From Mycobacterium sp. (GTDB lineage: Bacteria; Actinomycetota; Actinomycetes; Mycobacteriales; Mycobacteriaceae), in NCBI GenBank assembly GCA_019236925.1, contig JAFAID010000665.1:1-39047 (forward strand): DNA of 39,047 nucleotides, in the 5' to 3' direction. The notes under the pieces are model-generated. The model was not told the origin of the DNA and ran no database searches. It saw only the letters and a program-made list of their open reading frames with translations. The position numbers and the translations under genes were made by a program. Positions 33,325 to 39,047 of the stretch are shown in pieces. Position 1 is the first letter of the stretch, and every line of letters starts with the position of its first letter.

Positions 33325-33365
33325 GCACGCAACGCTAATGCGGGGAGACCAAAATCCAGCACTTC

Positions 33366-36347
33366 ATGATGCGCCTAAGCAGCAACCTGCGCAGATTCCG
33401 CTGGCTGGTCTTCACAGGTTGGTTGCTCGCGCTTATACCGGCGATCTACCTGACGTTGACCCAGTCCGGTCACCTCACCGGCGGCGGTTTCGAGGTGGCC
33501 GGATCCCAGTCGCTGCGCGTCCATGACGAACTCGAGGCGCACTACCCTGATCAGGGCACGTCGCCGTTGGCGCTGGTCGCGGCGCCGCGCGCGGATGCCA
33601 GCTACGAAGACATGAACGCCGCTGCCACGTTCCTGCAGCAGGTCGCCGGCCAAGTCTCCGACGTGGCGGTGGTGAAAAATCCGGCCCAGCCGGCACCGGC
33701 GCCCGACCGGCCGTATGTGGTGTCGTTGCGGCTGGACTCCTCCAACAACAGCAGCGCCAGCGACGCCGCCAAGACGTTGCGGGCAAAGGTCGGCGTCCAG
33801 GGGGAGCGGCCGGGGCAAATGGAAAACGGCAGGGTCCGGCTGTACGTCATCGGCCAGGGCGCGCTGAGCACGGCCGCGGCGGCCAACACCAAACACGACA
33901 TCGCCGCGGCGGAACGCTGGAACCTTCCGATCATCCTGATCGTGTTGCTGGCGGTGTTCGGTTCACTTGCCGCCGCGGCGATCCCGCTGGCATTGGGCAT
34001 CTGCACCGTCGCCATCACCATGGGTCTGGTCTATCTACTGTCGACCTACACCACGATGTCGGTCTTCGTCACCTCGACCGTTTCGATGTTCGGCATAGCG
34101 CTGGCTGTCGACTATTCACTGTTCATTTTGATGCGCTTCCGCGAGGAACTGCGTGCCGGACGTCAGCCGCAGGAGGCGGTCGACGCCGCGATGGCGACAT
34201 CCGGGCTCGCCGTGGTGTTGTCCGGGATGACGGTGGTGGCCTCGCTTACCGGGATCTACTTGATCGACACCCCGGCGCTGGCCTCGATGGCCACCGGCGC
34301 GATCCTCGCGGTCGCGGTCGCCATGCTCACCTCGACGACCATGACACCGGCGGTTTTGGCGACGTTCGGCCGGGCCGCCGCCAAGAGATCCGCGGTGCTG
34401 CACTGGTCACGGCGACCCGAAACGACGCAGTCGCGGTTCTGGAGTCATTGGATCGGCGGGGTGATGCGCCGGCCGTGGATCTCGGCGTTGGCGGCATCGG
34501 CCGTCCTCATCGTCATGGCGGTGCCGGCTCTATCGATGGTGTTGGGCAACAGCCTGCTTCGGCAGTTCGACTCGTCGCATGAAATTCGCGCCGGGGTGTC
34601 GGCGGCGGCCGAGGCGTTGGGGCCCGGCGCGCTGGGCCCGGTACAGGTGCTGGTCAGCTTCCCCGACGGCGACGCATCCTCGCCCGTCCAGGCTCAGACC
34701 CTGGCGGCGGTCAGTCAAAAGATGGCGCAGGCGCCCGACATCGTGTCGGTGGCGTCGCCGGTGTTCGCCGACAACAACACCAGCGCCATGCTTTCCGGGG
34801 TGCTGTCGGTGGATCCCGAGGACCTGGGCGCGCGCAGCAGCATCGCTTGGATGCGGGCCCACCTACCCGCGGCGGCCGGGGCCAACTCGGCACGAGTGGA
34901 CGTCGGCGGACCGACCGCGCTGATCAAAGACTTCGACGACCAGGTGTCCAGGACGCAGCCGCTGGTCTTGGTTTTCGTCGCGCTGATCGCCTTCGTCATG
35001 CTGCTGATCTCGATTCAGTCGGTCTTCTTGGCGTTCAAGGGCGTGCTGATGACGGTGTTGTCGGTGGCCGCGGCCTACGGCAGCTTGGTGATGGTCTTCC
35101 AGTGGGGCTGGTTGGAGAAGCTCGGCTTCGCCCCGATCAGCTCCATCGACAGCACCGTTCCGCCGCTGGTCCTCGCGATGACGTTCGGCTTGTCGATGGA
35201 CTATGAGATCTTCTTGCTGACCCGAATCCGGGAAAGGTTCCTGCAATCCGGTCACACCCGCGACGCCGTGGCCTACGGCGTAAGCACCAGCGCGCGCACC
35301 ATCACCAGCGCCGCGCTGATCATGATCGCGGTGTTCATCGGTTTCGCGTTCGCCGGTATGCCGCTGGTTGCCGAAATCGGGGTGGCTTGCGCCGTCGCGA
35401 TCGCGGTGGACGCCACGGTCGTGCGACTAATAATGGTGCCCGCGCTGATGGCGATGTTCGCCCATTGGAACTGGTGGCTGCCCGGTTGGCTGGAGCGCAT
35501 TCTGCCGTCGGTCGACTTCGAAAAGCCTCTTCCCACAGTCGATCTCGGCAACGTTCTGATGATCCCCGATGACATCTCGGCTCCGGCCGTGCCCAGTGCA
35601 GACCTGCGGATCGTGCTGAAGTCTGCGGCCAGGCTCAAGCACCTGGTCCCGGACGCGATTACCGTCGCCGACCCGCTGGCCTTCACCGGATGTGGGCGTA
35701 TCGGCGGGCTGCGGGAACACGTCAAGGGTGGAGATGACCCCGCCACCCACGAGTTGGCTGTCGCCGGGACGGGGCCCGGCAGCAACGGTCATGCGAAGGC
35801 CAAAAAGTTCGTCGGCGGCTTGTCGCACCGCAACGGCGTGGGCCGCGCGGCACCGCGTGCGGTTCGGCCCGTGCATCCGGTCACGCTGTGGCGCGGCCGG
35901 CTCTCGGTCGCCCTCGACGCGCTGGAGACCGAGGCTGAGACCGACCAGCCGAGCTTCGAGCGGCGCAGCCCGGTGGAAACCACTCACGTCCAGTTGCCCA
36001 CCGGTGACCGGCTGCAGATCCCGACTGGCGCGGAGACGCTGCGGCTCAAGGGCTACCTGATCATGTCCCGTAACAGCAGCCGGGATTACGCCGAATTTGC
36101 TGAGCTGGTCGACACGATGGAAGCCCAGACCGCCGCATTGGTGCTGGCCGGGATGGACAGGTACTACTGTAGTCAATCACCCAGGCGGCAATGGATCGCT
36201 ACCCAGTTGGTCCGGCGGCTCGCGGATCCACTTCCGTGGGATCTCGACGACGATAGTTGGCCCGGTCCGGATGCGAAGGCAGACTGGGAGGAGGTCAGGC
36301 AACGCTGCCTGTCAGTGGCAGTGGCGATGCTGGAGGAGGCGAGGTGA
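33366..36347 (+). CDS. mmpL11: MmpL11, RND-family lipid transporter
   Basis: 993 aa (M. tuberculosis about 966). The start is ATG at 33366 or the next codon; no strong ribosome-binding site. Twelve membrane helices and two periplasmic loops as in MmpL3, with proton-relay Asp-Tyr pairs at 249-250 (IALAVDYSLFILMRFREE) and 612-613 (FGLSMDYEIFLLTRIRER). The cytoplasmic C-terminal region (about residues 720-993) differs from MmpL3. It contains a folded-looking end with HVQLPTGDRLQIPTGAETLR, MDRYYCSQSPRRQW and repeated acidic segments. Known to export mycolate wax esters and long-chain triacylglycerols and to be linked to heme uptake. Its stop overlaps the next gene as GTGA. Confidence 0.95.
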   Translation: MMRLSSNLRRFRWLVFTGWLLALIPAIYLTLTQSGHLTGGGFEVAGSQSLRVHDELEAHYPDQGTSPLALVAAPRADASYEDMNAAATFLQQVAGQVSDVAVVKNPAQPAPAPDRPYVVSLRLDSSNNSSASDAAKTLRAKVGVQGERPGQMENGRVRLYVIGQGALSTAAAANTKHDIAAAERWNLPIILIVLLAVFGSLAAAAIPLALGICTVAITMGLVYLLSTYTTMSVFVTSTVSMFGIALAVDYSLFILMRFREELRAGRQPQEAVDAAMATSGLAVVLSGMTVVASLTGIYLIDTPALASMATGAILAVAVAMLTSTTMTPAVLATFGRAAAKRSAVLHWSRRPETTQSRFWSHWIGGVMRRPWISALAASAVLIVMAVPALSMVLGNSLLRQFDSSHEIRAGVSAAAEALGPGALGPVQVLVSFPDGDASSPVQAQTLAAVSQKMAQAPDIVSVASPVFADNNTSAMLSGVLSVDPEDLGARSSIAWMRAHLPAAAGANSARVDVGGPTALIKDFDDQVSRTQPLVLVFVALIAFVMLLISIQSVFLAFKGVLMTVLSVAAAYGSLVMVFQWGWLEKLGFAPISSIDSTVPPLVLAMTFGLSMDYEIFLLTRIRERFLQSGHTRDAVAYGVSTSARTITSAALIMIAVFIGFAFAGMPLVAEIGVACAVAIAVDATVVRLIMVPALMAMFAHWNWWLPGWLERILPSVDFEKPLPTVDLGNVLMIPDDISAPAVPSADLRIVLKSAARLKHLVPDAITVADPLAFTGCGRIGGLREHVKGGDDPATHELAVAGTGPGSNGHAKAKKFVGGLSHRNGVGRAAPRAVRPVHPVTLWRGRLSVALDALETEAETDQPSFERRSPVETTHVQLPTGDRLQIPTGAETLRLKGYLIMSRNSSRDYAEFAELVDTMEAQTAALVLAGMDRYYCSQSPRRQWIATQLVRRLADPLPWDLDDDSWPGPDAKADWEEVRQRCLSVAVAMLEEAR

Positions 36348-36883
36348 CGTTGGCACCCGACCGACGCCACGGCCCGGCACCGCATCGTTCCCCCGCCCGC
36401 CCTCGCAATGTCGAACGGCCTGTGGAGTTCTGGCCCACCTCGGCGATCCGCTCGGCGCTTGAAGGTGGCGACATCGCCACCTGGAAGCAGATCGCGGTCG
36501 CGATCAAACGCGACCCGTACGGCCGCACAGCACGCCAAGTCGAGGAAGTTCTGGAAACCTCCCGGCCGTATGGCATCTCCAAGGCGCTGGCGGAGGTGCT
36601 GGACCGCGCCCGCGCGCACCTCGAGGCCAACGAGCGCACCGAAGTGGCCCGCCACGTGCGGTTGCTGATCGAACGATCAGGACTGAAGATGCCCGAATTC
36701 GCGTCCCGGATCGGGGTCCCCGTCGACGAGCTGGGCGCCTACCTGGCTGCCACGACCAGCCCGTCGGCGTCATTGATGATCCGGATGCGCCGGCTGTCTG
36801 ACCGGTTCGCAAAGGCCAGAACTCCGCAGCCTTCTCGCCAACCACCTCCGCAGCCCTCCCAGCGGCCGCCCCGCAACCACTGA
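36344..36883 (+). CDS. XRE-like helix-turn-helix protein (Rv0201c-type)
   Basis: 179 aa from the GTG at 36344, overlapping the mmpL11 stop, with GGAGG about six bases upstream. The N-terminal 30 residues are basic. The middle (EGGDIATWKQIAVAIKRDPYGRTARQVEEVLE, about residues 45-75) resembles a small winged or helical domain found in some mycobacterial regulators. The C-terminal part, VRLLIERSGLKMPEFASRIG with VPVDELGAYLAATTSPSASL, has the spacing of an XRE/HTH_3 fold. The tail is Pro/Gln/Arg repeats (about 20 residues). It may regulate this locus or bind other nucleic acid. Coupled to mmpL11 and, by a TGATG overlap, to the CoA-binding protein gene. Confidence 0.75.
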   Translation: MTLAPDRRHGPAPHRSPARPRNVERPVEFWPTSAIRSALEGGDIATWKQIAVAIKRDPYGRTARQVEEVLETSRPYGISKALAEVLDRARAHLEANERTEVARHVRLLIERSGLKMPEFASRIGVPVDELGAYLAATTSPSASLMIRMRRLSDRFAKARTPQPSRQPPPQPSQRPPRNH

Positions 36884-37302
36884 TGCTCGGCCGGCCCGAC
36901 GATGTGACGTTGCGGCGGATCTTCGCCGAGACCCGCACCATCGCGGTGGTGGGTGCATCGGACAAACCGACGCGGCCGAGTCACGAGATCTACTCGTATC
37001 TGCTCTCGACGGGTGACTACCAGGTTTATCCGGTCAACCCGACGATCACCGAGATCGACGGCGCCCCAGTGTATCCGGGGTTGGCCGACTTGCCAGTGGT
37101 GCCCGACATGGTCGACGTGTTCCGCCGGTTCGAGGAGTTGCCCTCGGTATTGGCCGACACCCTCGCCCTCGAACACCCGCCGAAAACCCTGTGGCTGCAA
37201 GAAGGGTTGTGGCATGACCAAGTGGGCCGCGATGCCGAAGCCGCCGGCATGCACGTGGTGATGGACCGTTGCCTGATGGTCGAGCACGCCCGGTTGCGCT
37301 GA
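36883..37302 (+). CDS. CoA-binding domain protein (YccU/CoA_binding_2 type)
   Basis: 139 aa Rossmann-fold protein: IAVVGASDKPTRPSHEIYSYL is the nucleotide/CoA-binding loop, YQVYPVNPTITEIDGAPVYPGLADLP the second strand pair, MVDVFRRFEELPSVLAD, and KTLWLQEGLWHDQVGRDAEAAG toward the end. It closes with DRCLMVEHARL, where the Cys and His of the family are kept. Members bind CoA; their biochemical task is unclear, with possible roles in CoA sensing or acyl-CoA metabolism. The start ATG overlaps the preceding stop by one base (TGATG), so it is translated with the XRE-like gene. It converges on the next gene with only six bases between stops. I do not recall this gene at this place in M. tuberculosis. 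Confidence 0.88.
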   Translation: MLGRPDDVTLRRIFAETRTIAVVGASDKPTRPSHEIYSYLLSTGDYQVYPVNPTITEIDGAPVYPGLADLPVVPDMVDVFRRFEELPSVLADTLALEHPPKTLWLQEGLWHDQVGRDAEAAGMHVVMDRCLMVEHARLR

Positions 37303-37308
37303 CTGTCG

Positions 37309-37998
37309 TCAGCGGGCGTTGATCGGGGACACGTCCAGCACCAGCCAATGATCGCTCTGCTTGGTCAGGGCGATCCGTAGCGCCAGCACCGCGTTGGTGG
37401 GCGGCTGACCCGGTGCGTTCTGAGTAGCGCGCAGGACCACCGCGACCGCGGCCGCAGACGGCCCGATCGCTTCGACGCCGGCTTCCAACGTCGACGCGGA
37501 AGCGGTGATGTTCTGGTGCGCCAAATCCGCTGTGGCCTTAGCGAAATTATCCTTGAACGCGGTTGTCTGTTCGGGCACCATCATGGCCGCAGCCCGGTCG
37601 ATCGAGGCCATCGGTTCTTGGGGTGAGAAGGTGGCCGTCGCCTCTGCCATCCCGGTCGCTATCCGCACCACCTCGGCGGAGTCGGCTTTCAGGCGGCGGT
37701 CGGGCAGCGTCCAGTGGGTGTAACCGGTCAACACCGCCGACACCACCGCCACCGCGCACAGCCCGACTACCGCTAACCGAACAGCGGGCGCGTCGTCGTC
37801 GGTGCCGACGGTCACCGAATCCCGGCGCAGCAGCCAGACATTCACCGCCACGGCTTCGACGATCAGCAGCACCAACACCGAACATGCCGCCACCCACCAC
37901 CGCGGCCAGCCCAGCACGATCCCGATCGCCAGCAGCGCGCAGATCGCGGCCAACGGCGCGGCGATGTCGAACGCGAAGACTCGCCAGGCGTTCCTCAT
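37309..37998 (-). CDS. Membrane protein of Mce-associated type (Rv0200-type)
   Basis: 229 aa, the same length as I recall for M. tuberculosis Rv0200. The start is ATG at 37998, overlapping the upstream stop as ATGA; longer readings merely shadow the neighbouring gene. Three membrane helices in the first 105 residues (FDIAAPLAAICALLAIGIVLG, WVAACSVLVLLIVEAVAVNVW, LAVVGLCAVAVVSAVLTG). An extracytoplasmic domain follows with DSAEVVRIATGMAEATATFS and NITASASTLEAGVEAIGPS, a pattern found in Mce-associated (Mam) proteins and related NTF2-like folds. It probably works with its partner gene as an envelope complex; no enzyme residues are evident. Confidence 0.82.
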   Translation of the reverse strand: MRNAWRVFAFDIAAPLAAICALLAIGIVLGWPRWWVAACSVLVLLIVEAVAVNVWLLRRDSVTVGTDDDAPAVRLAVVGLCAVAVVSAVLTGYTHWTLPDRRLKADSAEVVRIATGMAEATATFSPQEPMASIDRAAAMMVPEQTTAFKDNFAKATADLAHQNITASASTLEAGVEAIGPSAAAVAVVLRATQNAPGQPPTNAVLALRIALTKQSDHWLVLDVSPINAR

Positions 37999-38621
37999 CG
38001 AATCGACTCGAGCCGCGAAATCATCAGCTTGCCGTCCACGTCGGAAACCCCTAACCGCAGATTCCAGCGCACCGTCTGTGGCTTGCCGCCGGCGTTCTCG
38101 CTCACCGACGTGGCGACCACCATGACCGTCTCGGTGCGACTGGCGACCGTGGCCGGCAGTTGCTCCGGCGAGGGCCGGCGGGTGCCCGGCTGGTTGTCGA
38201 GGTCGTGGTGCACGGCTTCTACTGCCACCGCCTCGACCTGACCGTGGCTGGTCGATTGCAGCCGCTGCACTACTTGTTGATAGGGCTGCATGGCGGAGTC
38301 GAAATCGGCGTTGAGTTCGCCGACGGTCCCGTCGTGCAACCGCTGCAGGCTGGCCGCGATGTTGCCGGTGTTCATGTTGATCAGTACGCCCGTCCAGTCG
38401 ACGGCGGCCTGCATGACTCGGCTTTGGTAGCGGCGTTCGTTGGCGTCGCTGTGGTGCGCCATCCAGATGACCACAGCCAGCGCGATCGCCGCCACGCAAA
38501 GCGCTCCCAGCGCCGCCGACGCGACGCCGTAACCGGAGATGAGCGGACCGCCCAAATCGTCGGGCGCCGCCTCGTCATCGCCGTCGTCGGCCGCTGGCCT
38601 GGTCTGCTCGCCGTCGGACAT
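37995..38621 (-). CDS. Single-pass membrane protein of Mce-associated type (Rv0199-type)
   Basis: 208 aa from the ATG at 38621. The acidic cytoplasmic N terminus (GDDDEAAPDDLGG-like, about 30 residues) precedes one membrane helix (ASAALGALCVAAIALAVVIWM, about residues 34-54). An extracytoplasmic domain follows with VMQAAVDWTGVLINMNTGNI and LHDGTVGELNADFDSAMQPY. These are close to Mam-type sequences in which such TM-anchored domains accompany MCE lipid importers. There is no ribosome-binding site; TAGGCT seven bases upstream points to a leaderless transcript. Co-translated with the three-helix partner. The upstream region is abruptly replaced by an IS110 element about 30 bases from the start, so its promoter may be altered. 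Confidence 0.82.
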   Translation of the reverse strand: MSDGEQTRPAADDGDDEAAPDDLGGPLISGYGVASAALGALCVAAIALAVVIWMAHHSDANERRYQSRVMQAAVDWTGVLINMNTGNIAASLQRLHDGTVGELNADFDSAMQPYQQVVQRLQSTSHGQVEAVAVEAVHHDLDNQPGTRRPSPEQLPATVASRTETVMVVATSVSENAGGKPQTVRWNLRLGVSDVDGKLMISRLESIR

Positions 38622-38628
38622 GGCCGTG

Positions 38629-38634
38629 AGCCTA
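38629..38634 (-). promoter_or_regulatory. -10 box of the Mce-associated-type operon (leaderless type)
   Basis: TAGGCT on the minus strand at 38634-38629 is followed by seven bases and the ATG at 38621. The expected -35 position (about 38652-38657) lies inside the IS110 left end, in the outer arm of its inverted repeat. Transcription of this operon may now depend on the insertion. Confidence 0.45.
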
Positions 38635-38647
38635 GACGGTATGGGGG

Positions 38648-38732
38648 CTGGGGCCTCACTCACATGTGAACGTGGGTTGCTGTCAGGAAACGGGTCCTGG
38701 CAGTAGAGCCAACAAGATGTGGGAGGCCCCAG
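38648..38732 (+). ncRNA. Structured IS110 leader: RBS-sequestering inverted repeat and internal hairpin, possible bridge-RNA region
   Basis: CTGGGGCCTC (38648-38657) is perfectly complementary to GAGGCCCCAG (38723-38732), which covers most of the transposase ribosome-binding site GGGAGG and touches its GTG start. Inside lie a perfect palindrome TCACATGTGA (38660-38669) and a long hairpin. In the hairpin, TTGCTGTCAGGA (38677-38688) pairs with TCCTGGCAGTAG (38695-38706), twelve pairs with G-U wobbles, around the loop AACGGG. IS110-family elements encode a bridge RNA next to the recombinase gene. This leader is a candidate for part of it, or a translation-blocking structure for read-through RNA. 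The fold is read by eye; its transcription is not shown. Confidence 0.4.
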
Positions 38733-39047
38733 TGGAGTTTCAGCGTACGAGTGTTGGTTTGGATGTGCACGCACGTTCGGTGATGGCGTGCGGCTTGGAC
38801 CGGCAAACCGGGGAAATGGTCGAGCGCCGGTTGTGTCCGGATCATCGAGAAATCCTGGACTGGATGCGCGGGTTGCCGCACCCGGTGGCGGTCACCTATG
38901 AAGCCGGGCCGACCGGGTTCGGTTTGGCTCGGGCCCTGCAGGCTGCTGGGATCAGCTGTCTGGTCGCCGCGCCATCGAAGCTGGTGCGCCCACCGGGAGA
39001 CCGGGTCAAAACCGATGCCCGCGATGCCCGGCATTTGGCTCGGCTGC
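38732..39047 (+). CDS. IS110-family transposase, N-terminal part (cut by window end)
   Basis: 105 codons to the window edge without a stop. The start is GTG at 38732 with GGGAGG five bases upstream; an in-frame ATG at 38717 is possible but lacks such a site. The N-terminal RuvC-like DEDD domain is clear: TSVGLDVHARSV with the first Asp, VTYEAGPTGFGLARAL with the Glu, and KTDARDARHLARL with the last Asp pair. IS110 enzymes (IS900 and relatives in mycobacteria) are serine-assisted DEDD recombinases guided by a bridge RNA. The C-terminal Tnp_20 domain lies outside the window, so whether the copy is intact is unknown. Confidence 0.92.
   Translation, partial: MEFQRTSVGLDVHARSVMACGLDRQTGEMVERRLCPDHREILDWMRGLPHPVAVTYEAGPTGFGLARALQAAGISCLVAAPSKLVRPPGDRVKTDARDARHLARL

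Larger units (their letters stand above)
38640..39047 (+). mobile_element. IS110-family insertion sequence, left end and 5' half of transposase
   Basis: From about 38640 the sequence changes from the Mce-associated operon's upstream region to a structured leader and an IS110-type transposase. The exact left boundary cannot be set: IS110 elements usually lack terminal inverted repeats and target duplications. The non-coding left end is under about 100 bases. The element points away from the flanking operon and continues past the window. In M. tuberculosis, as I recall, the zinc protease gene zmp1 lies beyond this point, so the insertion sits at a locus junction. Confidence 0.75.

Noticed and set aside
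37999..38499. An N-terminal extension of the Rv0200-type protein
   Set aside because: The extra residues are Arg/Gln/His-rich shadow of the neighbouring coupled gene.
1..39047. tRNA, rRNA, riboswitch and CRISPR signals
   Set aside because: No cloverleaf-like sequence, rRNA core motif, known aptamer core or regularly spaced repeat array was seen by eye on either strand. A covariance-model scan (tRNAscan-SE, Rfam) would settle this.

Overview
This is high-GC actinobacterial DNA with the gene content of a Mycobacterium. The marker genes are mmpL3 and mmpL11 (trehalose-monomycolate and heme/lipid RND transporters), a mycobacterial hemophore-type gene, lipC, lipW, fadD4, fadE3, pckA and a WS/DGAT acyltransferase. 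From memory, the backbone matches the M. tuberculosis interval Rv0221 to about Rv0199, read in reverse. Several genes are absent from the order I remember in M. tuberculosis: the acyl-CoA dehydrogenase pair, CaiB, amidohydrolase, YihY, HdeD, VOC protein, cation exchanger, CoA-binding protein and a boundary IS110. The source is therefore a non-tuberculous mycobacterium. The species cannot be decided from the sequence alone.

Layout. 0.2-4.7 kb (minus): a compact operon of a molybdopterin oxidoreductase, a membrane protein, lipC and a WS/DGAT acyltransferase, preceded by the stump of a SAM-methyltransferase gene. 4.9-8.7 kb (plus): lipW, two acyl-CoA dehydrogenases and a TetR-type gene that keeps only its ligand-binding half. 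8.7-12.2 kb (minus): a MaoC-like hydratase, a permuted CaiB-type CoA transferase and an amidohydrolase. 12.3-13.4 kb (plus): fadE3. 13.4-16.6 kb: an accessory stretch with a small Cys/His protein, a YihY membrane protein, an HdeD membrane protein, a fadE scrap, a small ORF and a VOC protein. 16.7-20.5 kb (minus): a cation exchanger, fadD4 and an enoyl-CoA hydratase. 20.7-25.4 kb (minus): pckA and a pair of GTPase-like genes. 25.5-30.1 kb (plus): trmB, a NYN-domain protein and mmpL3. 30.1-33.1 kb: an AI-2E permease (minus), a YbhN-type membrane protein (plus) and a secreted hemophore-like protein (minus). 33.4-37.3 kb (plus): mmpL11, an XRE-like protein and a CoA-binding protein. 37.3-38.6 kb (minus): two Mce-associated-type membrane proteins. 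From about 38.65 kb: the left end of an IS110-family element, cut by the window edge.

How it fits together. The left half looks like a lipid or branched/cyclic acid degradation island. It carries an acyl-CoA ligase, dehydrogenases, hydratases, a CoA transferase, esterases and an amidohydrolase. It also has a damaged TetR-type regulator, and a perfect TetR-type operator palindrome still sits at the fadD4 promoter. The right half is the mycomembrane export and heme locus (mmpL3, mmpL11, hemophore), with two dynamin-like GTPase candidates alongside. Most adjacent same-strand genes are translationally coupled by 4-base ATGA/GTGA overlaps, and several promoters look leaderless.

The observations I rank highest are: the structured leader of the IS110 element, which can sequester the transposase ribosome-binding site and may be or contain a bridge-RNA-type non-coding RNA; the GTPase pair with non-canonical P-loops, one member of which carries an apparent one-base frameshift; the HTH-less TetR together with the intact operator; and several fossil gene fragments (methyltransferase, fadE). 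No tRNA, rRNA or CRISPR array was seen.
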